Source: Calditrichota bacterium (GTDB taxonomy: Bacteria > Calditrichota > Calditrichia > RBG-13-44-9). From it: 5,702 nt of DNA. Below, piece after piece: positions 1 to 5,696 of the stretch. How positions within the stretch are numbered: position 1 is the stretch's first letter; each line of letters begins with the position of its first letter. The stretch covers positions 1-5,702 of the forward strand of contig JAFGSO010000014.1 in assembly GCA_016934605.1 (NCBI GenBank), written 5' to 3'. The notes under the pieces are model-generated. The model was not told where the DNA came from, did no database searches, and was given only the letters and a program-made list of their open reading frames with translations. A program made the position numbers and the translations under genes.

Positions 1-1
1 A

Positions 2-178
2 CGTATTCTGCAAAAAAAAGGATTGAATATTCCTGCGAAAATGAACGCTCGTCTGCCCATCATATTGGGAAAATCGTATTATACCCGGTCGGGCGAGTGG
101 TTCGGGAAAACAGTTCTGTTGATTTCGGTGATATTTATTTTTTTCATTTTACTTTGGAAGCTTTTTTTTCGAACTTAA
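2..178 (+). CDS. lnt: Apolipoprotein N-acyltransferase, C-terminal fragment
   Basis: This is the last 58 codons of a gene whose 5' part lies outside the window; the frame is open from base 2 to TAA at 176-178. The fragment contains S-Y-Y-T-R-S-G-E-W-F, which matches the T-x-Y-x-R-x-G-D-W-F segment that closes the nitrilase-like periplasmic domain of Lnt. A strongly hydrophobic stretch of about 19 residues (V-L-L-I-S-V-I-F and on) and a short basic tail (W-K-L-F-F-R-T) follow, as expected for the final membrane helix of Lnt. The family transfers an acyl chain from phospholipid to the N-terminal cysteine of apolipoproteins at the outer face of the inner membrane. The catalytic Glu-Lys-Cys residues lie upstream and cannot be checked. 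A BamD-type lipoprotein, a likely substrate, is encoded two genes downstream. The call rests on a short segment, so it is good but not certain. Confidence 0.7.
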   Translation, partial: RILQKKGLNIPAKMNARLPIILGKSYYTRSGEWFGKTVLLISVIFIFFILLWKLFFRT

Positions 179-194
179 AAATTAAATATTTTGA

Positions 195-836
195 ATGAGC
201 ATGAACTTAAGTAAAAACATACTTTTAATCTTCATCTGTACCGGTACTCTGCCGTTCCTGGTACCATTGCAAGCTCAGCCGGTGTCCAATCTGGACGTTC
301 TGGATTCGTTGCTGGTAGAGCCAATTGTGCAGAGTATCGATTCGCTGATCTCTGAGGACACACCTCTGATGTTGCAGAATGAGGTGGATTCACCTGTGGG
401 TAAATGGTTATTCCGCCGGCTCCGGCTCGAATTTCTACAACGTGGAATGGATGTCCGGGATTCAGGTGAAGCAAGTCCTCCCGATTCTCATTATACCCTG
501 ATTCTGGATGCCAGTGAGATTGCGATACTCTATCGTGGGATTGACACGGATCTGCTATTCAGAACCACTCGGTATCGCAGGACCATCGAAACCATGTTGT
601 CTTTTTATATTCGAAATAATCATGAATCTATTATACATTCTCACAGTAAAACGGAAAACTACAGCGACACTGTTTCAAGGTCGCAGCTAAATGAAATTGA
701 GAATAAAATGCTGGATTTTACCAGAGGTGAGAAAACAGGTTCAACCTTGATTCAGAAGATTTTTGAGCCAGCGGTTGTTACAGTTGCCACACTGGGAGTT
801 GTTTATCTCTTCTTCTCATTAAGGAGCGGTTCATAA
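195..836 (+). CDS. Secreted envelope protein of unknown function with C-terminal membrane anchor
   Basis: I do not recognise this 213-residue protein. Residues 1-27 look like a Sec signal peptide: a lysine at 7, a hydrophobic core at about 9-25, and a possible cleavage after L-Q-A (25-27). The middle (about 65-175) is soluble and mixed, with an amphipathic basic helix (G-K-W-L-F-R-R-L-R-L, 69-78), an apparent beta-rich part around 98-123, and a charged helix around 163-178. A second hydrophobic segment (about 189-208) lies just before the end and is followed by R-S-G-S. The predicted topology is a periplasmic domain anchored by a C-terminal helix. The start could be ATG 195 or ATG 201; neither has a strong ribosome-binding site. 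It begins 16 nt after lnt and its stop overlaps the bamD start by one base (TAATG), so it is probably co-transcribed with envelope genes. A role in lipoprotein or outer-membrane biogenesis is inference from position only. Confidence 0.8.
   Translation: MSMNLSKNILLIFICTGTLPFLVPLQAQPVSNLDVLDSLLVEPIVQSIDSLISEDTPLMLQNEVDSPVGKWLFRRLRLEFLQRGMDVRDSGEASPPDSHYTLILDASEIAILYRGIDTDLLFRTTRYRRTIETMLSFYIRNNHESIIHSHSKTENYSDTVSRSQLNEIENKMLDFTRGEKTGSTLIQKIFEPAVVTVATLGVVYLFFSLRSGS
821..826 (+). promoter_or_regulatory. Ribosome-binding site of bamD
   Basis: AAGGAG lies nine bases before the ATG at 836, inside the last codons of the preceding gene. This strong site fixes the bamD start and supports re-initiation across the TAATG stop/start overlap. 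It also shows that this genome uses classical Shine-Dalgarno signals. Confidence 0.8.
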
Positions 837-1597
837 TGCGAAAAAAATGGATTATTTTTCTACTTTTTATGACTTTTACATCAATCAATATTTTATCCTG
901 CGGCAAGAAAGTGCCCAAAGAAACTTTTACCGCTGAAAAATATTTTGAATATGCGAAAAATTTATTCGATAAAGAAAAGTATCTGGATGCCATCACGGAA
1001 TTCACAGTCATTACTCTTAAATTCAGCGGAAATCCTTTGGTGGATGATGCCCAGTTCTATCTGGCAGAATCGCACTATATGAACGAGGAATATCTGATTG
1101 CCGTGGCAGAATATCAGAAGCTGGTTAATGATTATCCGGAAAGTCCTTATGTACCCGAAGCTTTTTATAAAGTGGGGATGAGTTTTCTGAATTTATCTCA
1201 ACGTCCGGAACTGGATCAGGAATATACACTGAAATCATTGCGGCAGTTTCAGAATTTTATTGAGGCCTATCCGGACAGTGAATACCGCCAGAAAGCGGAG
1301 GAACGGATTCTGGAACTTCGCAGTAAACTTGCCCGCAAGCAACTTCTGGGGGCTAATGTGTACCGAAAGATGGGTATATACGATTCAGCCATTATTTATT
1401 ATAATATTCTTCTGGAAAAGTACTACGATACGCCGACTGCAGAAGAAGCACTCTTCTGGAAAGCAGAATGTCAGTATAAACTGAAGTTATATGAGGAAGC
1501 ATTAACCAGTTTCACTATTTTTGTTGAGAAATACCCCGAAAGCAGTTTCGTGGGGGAAGCAAAAACCAGAATTTCGAAAATTCAGAAATTATTATAA
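836..1597 (+). CDS. bamD: Outer membrane protein assembly factor BamD (TPR lipoprotein)
   Basis: The 253-residue product is close to the roughly 245 residues of E. coli BamD. It has a lipoprotein signal peptide: basic M-R-K-K, a hydrophobic core, then a lipobox I-L-S-C with the lipidated cysteine at residue 22. Glycine, not aspartate, follows the cysteine, so under the enterobacterial sorting rule it would go to the outer membrane. The mature part is made of TPR-like helical pairs at about 33-66, 70-102, 107-146, 170-198 and 204-236. These carry the BamD-type phrases A-x-x-x-F-x-x-x-x-Y-P-x-S and D-D-A-Q-F-Y-L-A. In the family, BamD binds BamA and helps fold and insert beta-barrel proteins. 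No bamA or other bam gene is present here. Generic TPR lipoproteins of the YbgF/CpoB type are an alternative, but the layout and the lipobox fit BamD better. Confidence 0.88.
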   Translation: MRKKWIIFLLFMTFTSINILSCGKKVPKETFTAEKYFEYAKNLFDKEKYLDAITEFTVITLKFSGNPLVDDAQFYLAESHYMNEEYLIAVAEYQKLVNDYPESPYVPEAFYKVGMSFLNLSQRPELDQEYTLKSLRQFQNFIEAYPDSEYRQKAEERILELRSKLARKQLLGANVYRKMGIYDSAIIYYNILLEKYYDTPTAEEALFWKAECQYKLKLYEEALTSFTIFVEKYPESSFVGEAKTRISKIQKLL

Positions 1598-1624
1598 AAA
1601 CTAATCATTGTCCTGAAATCCATA

Positions 1625-2224
1625 ATGAAAAAAATTGGTCTGCTTGGCGGGACATTCGATCCCGTGCATAATGGTCATCTTATTATCTGTGAATACCTTC
1701 GTGATGAACTGAATCTGGATGAAATCTGGTTTATTCCGGCCAGGATTCATCCCCTGAAGGACAATACCGGCATTTCGGATCCGGAACATCGGCTGAATAT
1801 GCTCCGGCAGGCAGTATCGGATAATGAATATTTCAAAGTTTCAGAAATTGAGATTTCCAGGGAAGGTGTGTCCTATACGGTGGATACTCTGAAGGAATTA
1901 CATCGGGTCTACCGCGATATTTCTCCTCAGTTTTATTATTTTATCGGGATGGATAATGTAAACGATCTATCCCGCTGGAAAGAACCATGGCAGATTCTGA
2001 AAAGCTGTCAGGTAGTGGCTTTCGGAAGACCGGGATTCGAGCCGGAATCGTCGGTTGCCGCATTCCTTCCTTCCATCAAGTTCGTTCATACTCCACTGCT
2101 GGAGATCTCATCAACCCTTATCAGAAACCGGGTGAGGGATGGACATTCGGTGAAATATCTTGTGCCGGAAACTGTCAGAAAATACATTGCTGAGCAGGGA
2201 TTGTACCTTTCCGCTGGAAAATAA
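1625..2224 (+). CDS. nadD: Nicotinate-nucleotide adenylyltransferase
   Basis: This cytosolic enzyme adenylates nicotinate mononucleotide with ATP to give deamido-NAD, the shared step of de novo and salvage NAD synthesis. The 199-residue product has the full family pattern. The nucleotidyltransferase signature G-G-T-F-D-P-V-H-N-G-H-L spans 8-19. G-V-S-Y-T-V-D-T-L (81-89) and G-M-D-N (108-111) match the substrate-side segments. I-S-S-T-L-I-R (161-167) is the ATP-binding S-x-T-x-I-R motif, and L-V-P-E-T-V-R-K-Y-I (179-188) is the usual C-terminal stretch. Where proteobacterial enzymes have P-P-H-R/K, this one has H-P-L-K (42-45), closer to the N-P-L-K form of Bacteroidetes-like enzymes. The ATG at 1625 is the only sensible start. 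It follows bamD by 27 nt, with no clear Shine-Dalgarno site, and probably belongs to the same operon although the function is unrelated. Confidence 0.95.
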   Translation: MKKIGLLGGTFDPVHNGHLIICEYLRDELNLDEIWFIPARIHPLKDNTGISDPEHRLNMLRQAVSDNEYFKVSEIEISREGVSYTVDTLKELHRVYRDISPQFYYFIGMDNVNDLSRWKEPWQILKSCQVVAFGRPGFEPESSVAAFLPSIKFVHTPLLEISSTLIRNRVRDGHSVKYLVPETVRKYIAEQGLYLSAGK

Positions 2225-2227
2225 ACC

Positions 2228-2256
2228 TTGCAAAAAATTAGCTAAGCTTTTAAATT
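2228..2256 (+). promoter_or_regulatory. Possible sigma-70-type promoter for accB-accC-gcvH
   Basis: TTGCAA (2228-2233) and TAAATT (2251-2256) are separated by 17 bases. Each matches four of six consensus positions of the -35 and -10 boxes. The pair lies just after the nadD stop, in the only gap of appreciable size before accB. It would give a leader of about 25 bases up to the ATG at 2288, containing the GGAGG site. AT-rich gaps yield such matches by chance, and read-through from nadD is also possible. Confidence 0.35.
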
Positions 2257-2278
2257 GTTCAACCGAATGATAACCTCT

Positions 2279-2283
2279 GGAGG
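2279..2283 (+). promoter_or_regulatory. Ribosome-binding site that sets the accB start
   Basis: GGAGG stands four bases before the ATG at 2288. The spacing is short but the match is perfect. It favours 2288 over the in-frame upstream TTG 2255 and ATG 2267, which have no comparable site. Confidence 0.65.
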
Positions 2284-2287
2284 ACGG

Positions 2288-2770
2288 ATGAAGTTCAGTG
2301 AAATCAAGCAACTTATCAAAGTTGTTGAAAAAAGTGATATCGGTGAAATTGAAATTGTGGAGGAGGGTAGCCGCATCCGGATCTCAAAAAACAGCACTTT
2401 AAAAACCGCCACGGTGGTCACTCAGGCGGAAGCCCTACCAGTGCATCATCCGCCGGCTGAAAAACCTGCTGCCGGAGAATCAGTGACTCCTGCAGTGGAA
2501 CCGAGTCCCGCAGTTGAGCTTTCTGAAAACCTTGAAAAAGTCAGTTCCCCCATGGTTGGAACCTTTTATAGAGCTCCGGCACCCGATGCCGATCCTTATG
2601 TGGAGATTGGGGACCGGGTAAAAGTTGGTCAGACACTCTGTATCATAGAGGCGATGAAACTGATGAACGAAATACAATCTGAAGTGAGCGGTGCGGTCAA
2701 GCAAATTCTGGTGGAAAATTCACAACCGGTTGAATACGATCAGGTTTTGTTTCTGATTGAAAAGGATTGA
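2288..2770 (+). CDS. accB: Acetyl-CoA carboxylase biotin carboxyl carrier protein (BCCP)
   Basis: This 160-residue protein carries the biotin that shuttles CO2 between biotin carboxylase and the carboxyltransferase in malonyl-CoA synthesis. The N-terminal part (1-35) has the usual AccB helix and strand, with I-K-Q-L-I-K-V-V-E and I-G-E-I-E-I-V-E-E-G. A flexible linker rich in Ala, Pro, Glu and Val fills about 42-85. The C-terminal biotinyl domain begins with S-P-M-V-G-T-F-Y (87-94). It includes the protruding thumb found in bacterial acetyl-CoA carboxylase carriers (R-A-P-A-P-D-A-D-P, 95-103). The biotinylation motif E-A-M-K-L-M-N places biotin on Lys124. The common form is E-A-M-K-M-M-N, so one Met is replaced by Leu. 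I chose ATG 2288 because it gives the family's normal N-terminus and has GGAGG upstream; TTG 2255 or ATG 2267 would add 11 or 7 atypical residues. accC follows after 22 nt. Confidence 0.95.
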   Translation: MKFSEIKQLIKVVEKSDIGEIEIVEEGSRIRISKNSTLKTATVVTQAEALPVHHPPAEKPAAGESVTPAVEPSPAVELSENLEKVSSPMVGTFYRAPAPDADPYVEIGDRVKVGQTLCIIEAMKLMNEIQSEVSGAVKQILVENSQPVEYDQVLFLIEKD

Positions 2771-2776
2771 TTTAAA

Positions 2777-2788
2777 GAGAGGGAAGAG
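2777..2788 (+). promoter_or_regulatory. Purine-rich ribosome-binding site before the accC TTG start
   Basis: The purine run GAGAGGGAAGAG ends four bases before the TTG at 2793; its GAGG core ends ten bases before it. No in-frame ATG or GTG exists near the conserved N-terminus, so this site supports initiation at TTG. Confidence 0.5.
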
Positions 2789-2792
2789 CTTC

Positions 2793-4151
2793 TTGTTCGA
2801 CAAAATTCTCATAGCCAACCGTGGTGAAATTGCAATCCGGATTATAAGAGCCTGTAAAGAACTGGGAATCAAGACCGTTGCGGTTTATTCCACTCAGGAT
2901 GAAAATGCCCTGCATACTGTATTTGCAGATGAAGCGGTTTGTATAGGCCCGGCTTCAAGTTCCCAGAGTTATCTGAATGCATCCCGCATCATCTCAGCTG
3001 CGGAGATTACCGGCGCCGATGCCATTCATCCCGGATATGGTTTTCTGGCAGAGAATTCAGAATTTGCCGAAATGTGCAATTCCTGTGAAATCACTTTTAT
3101 TGGACCCTCTCCTGAAGTAATCCGTCGCATGGGAGATAAATCTGAAGCAAAACTGGTGATGACCGAAGCGGGTGTTCCTGTGGTGCCAGGCAGCGAAGGA
3201 GTGATTCGAAAAGAAGCAGAAGCCCAAAAATTGGCGGCAGAAGTGGGTTATCCGGTCATGTTAAAGGCGGTTGCCGGTGGTGGAGGCAAAGGAATGAGGA
3301 TCGTCCGCGATTCCAAAAATCTTGGAAATAGCTTTATGATGGCCAGGGCAGAGGCGGAAGCTTCCTTCGGAAATCCGGATCTTTACCTGGAAAAATACAT
3401 TGAGAGCCCCCGTCATATTGAAATACAGCTTTTGGGAGATCAGCATGGAAATATGATTTACCTGGGGGAACGGGAATGCTCCATCCAGCGACGGCATCAG
3501 AAACTGATTGAAGAATCTCCCTCACCCATTGTCACCCCGAAAATCAGAAAAGCAATGGGAGAAGCAGCAGTAAAAGGTGCCCTCCATGTCGGTTACTATA
3601 GTACCGGTACCATTGAATTTCTGGTTGACCCGGACCTGAATTTTTATTTTATGGAGATGAATACGCGAATCCAGGTGGAGCATCCGGTAACTGAAATGGT
3701 ATATAATGTGGATCTTATAAAGGAACAGATCATGGTGGCCAGGGGCGAGAAGCTTGCCTTAAAACAAAACGGGTTAAAGCCTGTAGGACATGCCATAGAG
3801 TGCCGGATAAATGCTGAAGATCCTGCCAGTAATTTTATTCCGTCACCGGGAGAAGTAACTTCGGTATATCAGCCCGGCGGTCCGGGTATCCGTGTGGATT
3901 CTCACATTTACGGTTCCTACAAAATCCCACCATATTATGACTCTTTGATTGCCAAGCTGATCGCCTGGGGAAATAACCGCGAAGAAGCCATTATGAGACT
4001 GCGAAGGGCATTGAGTGAATATGTGGTAGAGGGAATAAAGACCACCATCCCTTTTCATCAGTTCGTGATAGAAACGCCGGAATTTAAGAATGGTAATTTC
4101 GATACGCATTTTATTGAAAAAATATATAAAAAGGAACTCATTGAAATCTGA
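2793..4151 (+). CDS. accC: Acetyl-CoA carboxylase, biotin carboxylase subunit
   Basis: This cytosolic ATP-grasp enzyme uses ATP and bicarbonate to carboxylate the biotin on AccB. With a TTG start the product has 452 residues, against 449 in E. coli, and begins M-F-D-K-I-L-I-A-N-R-G-E, the family's classic N-terminus. The biotin carboxylase N-domain includes H-P-G-Y-G-F-L-A-E-N (79-88). The ATP-grasp glycine loop G-G-G-G-K-G-M is at 162-168. E-R-E-C-S-I-Q-R-R-H-Q-K spans 226-237. The metal and catalytic segment E-M-N-T-R-I-Q-V-E-H-P starts at Glu288, with Arg292 and Glu296. Arg338 lies in E-C-R-I-N-A-E-D-P. These last positions equal the E. coli active-site numbering I recall, which supports the chosen start. 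An upstream in-frame TTG at 2757 would overlap accB by 14 nt and add 12 atypical residues. No biotinyl or carboxyltransferase domain is fused. Confidence 0.96.
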   Translation: MFDKILIANRGEIAIRIIRACKELGIKTVAVYSTQDENALHTVFADEAVCIGPASSSQSYLNASRIISAAEITGADAIHPGYGFLAENSEFAEMCNSCEITFIGPSPEVIRRMGDKSEAKLVMTEAGVPVVPGSEGVIRKEAEAQKLAAEVGYPVMLKAVAGGGGKGMRIVRDSKNLGNSFMMARAEAEASFGNPDLYLEKYIESPRHIEIQLLGDQHGNMIYLGERECSIQRRHQKLIEESPSPIVTPKIRKAMGEAAVKGALHVGYYSTGTIEFLVDPDLNFYFMEMNTRIQVEHPVTEMVYNVDLIKEQIMVARGEKLALKQNGLKPVGHAIECRINAEDPASNFIPSPGEVTSVYQPGGPGIRVDSHIYGSYKIPPYYDSLIAKLIAWGNNREEAIMRLRRALSEYVVEGIKTTIPFHQFVIETPEFKNGNFDTHFIEKIYKKELIEI

Positions 4152-4153
4152 TT

Positions 4154-4158
4154 GGAGG
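4154..4158 (+). promoter_or_regulatory. Ribosome-binding site of gcvH
   Basis: GGAGG lies seven bases before the ATG at 4166, within the 14-nt gap after the accC stop. It is the best-spaced site in the window and fixes the start. Confidence 0.8.
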
Positions 4159-4165
4159 ACAGAAC

Positions 4166-4540
4166 ATGCACATTCCTGAAGATTTAAAGTATACCAAGGA
4201 TCATGAGTGGGCCCGAATTGAGGATGATGTGGCGACCATTGGAATTACCGATTATGCTCAGAGCGAACTGGGTGATATTGTTTATGTTGAATTGCCGGAA
4301 ACCGGTCTGGAGACCGAGCAGGCAAAAAGCTTCGGCACCATCGAAGCGGTGAAAGCGGTATCAGACCTTTTTGCTCCGTTTTCCGGAGAGGTTGTTGAAG
4401 TCAATTCCAGGCTTGCCGATGAACCCGAGATTATCAATAAAGATCCTTATGGCGATGGATGGATTATTAAAATCAAATTGTCCGACATGAGCGAGCTGGA
4501 AAATCTGCTGGACAAATCGAAATACGAGGAATTGATTTAA
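4166..4540 (+). CDS. gcvH: Glycine cleavage system H protein (lipoyl carrier)
   Basis: GcvH carries a lipoyl arm that moves the aminomethyl group between the P, T and L proteins of the glycine cleavage system. The 124-residue product is of normal family length. It opens with I-P-E-D-L-K-Y-T-K-D-H-E-W (3-15), continues with I-G-I-T-D-Y-A-Q-S-E-L-G-D-I-V (25-39), and has the lipoylation segment G-T-I-E-A-V-K-A-V-S-D-L (57-68). Lys63 is the expected attachment residue. The usual text is E-S-V-K-A-A-S, so Ser and Ala are replaced by Ala and Val. The end, G-D-G-W-I-I-K-I (96-103) and the following helix, is also typical. It follows accC by 14 nt and is surely co-transcribed with it. No gcvT, gcvP, lipoate ligase or lipoyl synthase gene is in the window, so partners must be encoded elsewhere. 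Confidence 0.95.
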   Translation: MHIPEDLKYTKDHEWARIEDDVATIGITDYAQSELGDIVYVELPETGLETEQAKSFGTIEAVKAVSDLFAPFSGEVVEVNSRLADEPEIINKDPYGDGWIIKIKLSDMSELENLLDKSKYEELI

Positions 4541-4664
4541 ACTGACTGTGTTTTTTTTCTGAAAAATAAATTACATTTGAAAAGTAAACTGATATTGAAT
4601 CGGTTGTTTTCCATAAAACCGGCTTAATTGATGATATTTTTTCATAAAACGAGGTTTTCTGTCG
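4541..4664 (+). other. AT-rich intergenic region, probable operon boundary
   Basis: This 124-nt gap separates gcvH from the response regulator. It holds a run of eight T (4551-4558) soon after the gcvH stop, but no GC-rich hairpin in front of it. It also holds an imperfect inverted repeat, CGGTT at 4601-4605 facing AACCG at 4617-4621, extendable by two A-T pairs past a bulged G. A further run of six T lies at 4637-4642. GAGG at 4651-4654, ten bases before ATG 4665, is the likely ribosome-binding site. I could not identify a convincing -35/-10 pair. The region probably contains a terminator and a promoter, but neither is clearly readable. Confidence 0.45.
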
Positions 4665-5696
4665 ATGCCTAAAGTGCTGATTGTGGATGACAACGAGGAT
4701 ATGCTGGATACGCTGGATCACCTGTTCCGTTTTTACGATTTTACAGTGTTAAAAGCTGAAAACGGGAAAGTGGGTGTCGAAAAAGCTCTGAGGGAAGAAC
4801 CGGATGTCATTATTCTGGATGCACTGATGCCGGTTCTGAACGGATTTGAAGCATGTAAAATCCTTAAAGAAAATCCCAAAACCAAGGAAATTCCGGTCAT
4901 TTTCCTCTCGGCCAATTATGTAGAAGACGAACATCGCATTATGGGCATCGAGCTGGGAGCGGATGATTATATCCTGAAACCATTTAATGCCAAGGAACTG
5001 ATCGCCAGAGTGAAATCGACTCTGCATAAAAAAGACCTGGTTGAATCACTTCGTCAGAATAACCGCAGCCTGATTCGGGAAAAGTCTGATGCTTTGAAGA
5101 AAATAGAAAATTTGCAGAAAAAAGCAGTGGAACTGGAAGGTGCACAGATTACCGATTCGTTGACCGGCCTGTACAACAGGACATTTTTTCAGAAACGGTT
5201 TCATGAAGAGCTCTCCCGTGCGAAACGATATAAAGATCATCTGTCCCTGGTAATTATCGATGTAGATCTTTTCCGTACGGTGAATGAAGTTTTCGGGGAA
5301 AAGACCGGTGATTATATTCTGATGCGTATGGCCAATGTGATCCTGAATAATACCCGCACTACCGATGTGGTATTTCGTTTTGAAGGAAACTGTTTTATGA
5401 TTATTCTGCCGAAAACCGATGAATCCGGTGCTTTTTACGAAGCAGAACGCATCAGATCTGCCGTTGCACAGACATCGTTTTTCGATCAGGATTTTTATGA
5501 ATTAAAGAAGCTCTCTCCGAAAAGGAAACAGGATTACCAGAAATTGACTGTGAGCGTCGGGCTGATGGAAGTGGATTATTCTCACATGGAAAAACCAGAA
5601 CATTATGTCAATCAGGTCAACCAGGCACTGCAGCAGGCCAAATCGGAAGGACGCAATAAGACTATTCGCTTTTCCCGGATGTCTCCCGCCTCATGA
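4665..5696 (+). CDS. Response regulator with degenerate GGDEF domain (REC-coiled coil-GGDEF-like), probable c-di-GMP receptor
   Basis: The 343-residue product begins with a complete receiver domain (about 1-120). The acidic pair is D8-D9, the phosphoacceptor is D52 (I-L-D-A-L-M-P), and S82 and K105 (L-K-P-F) complete the site. A charged helix or coiled coil (about 122-160) leads into a GGDEF fold. The fold entry is D-S-L-T-G-L-Y-N-R (164-172), followed by D-V-D-L-F-R-T-V-N-E (199-208) with metal-site Asp199 and Asn207. The catalytic loop is E-G-N-C-F (240-244) where active cyclases have G-G-[D/E]-E-F. The I-site R-T-T-D (231-234) is intact, exactly five residues upstream. The end keeps T-V-S-V-G (295-299) and A-K-S-E-G-R-N (325-331), but A-D-x-A-L-Y has become V-N-Q-A-L-Q. 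The domain order is that of a PleD/WspR-like cyclase; the residues suggest loss of synthesis and retention of c-di-GMP binding. No partner kinase is in the window. Confidence 0.9.
   Translation: MPKVLIVDDNEDMLDTLDHLFRFYDFTVLKAENGKVGVEKALREEPDVIILDALMPVLNGFEACKILKENPKTKEIPVIFLSANYVEDEHRIMGIELGADDYILKPFNAKELIARVKSTLHKKDLVESLRQNNRSLIREKSDALKKIENLQKKAVELEGAQITDSLTGLYNRTFFQKRFHEELSRAKRYKDHLSLVIIDVDLFRTVNEVFGEKTGDYILMRMANVILNNTRTTDVVFRFEGNCFMIILPKTDESGAFYEAERIRSAVAQTSFFDQDFYELKKLSPKRKQDYQKLTVSVGLMEVDYSHMEKPEHYVNQVNQALQQAKSEGRNKTIRFSRMSPAS

Noticed and set aside
1..195. A second open frame through the first 195 bases (starting at base 1, ending TGA near 196).
   Set aside because: Its translation has no recognisable pattern, while the frame starting at base 2 gives the Lnt motif and a proper membrane helix.
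2255..2287. N-terminal extension of accB from TTG 2255 or ATG 2267.
   Set aside because: The added residues are unlike AccB N-termini, have no upstream Shine-Dalgarno site, and would overlap the GGAGG that serves ATG 2288.
2757..2792. accC starting at TTG 2757 inside accB.
   Set aside because: It adds 12 basic residues not found in the family and moves the active-site numbering out of register; TTG 2793 has a purine-rich site and the normal N-terminus.
4551..4558. Run of eight T after gcvH as an intrinsic terminator.
   Set aside because: Only a four-base AAAC/GTTT pairing precedes it, so there is no GC-rich stem. A terminator is likely somewhere in this gap but is not shown by this run.
232..5240. 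Several antisense open frames of 60-92 codons across the window.
   Set aside because: They lie opposite well-supported genes, show no family motifs and have no convincing ribosome-binding sites, so they are shadows of the coding strand.
5374..5400. A frameshift or sequencing error as the cause of the missing GGDEF motif.
   Set aside because: The reading frame stays in register on both sides (RxxD before, I-I-L-P after) and no alternative frame restores the motif, so the change is by substitution.
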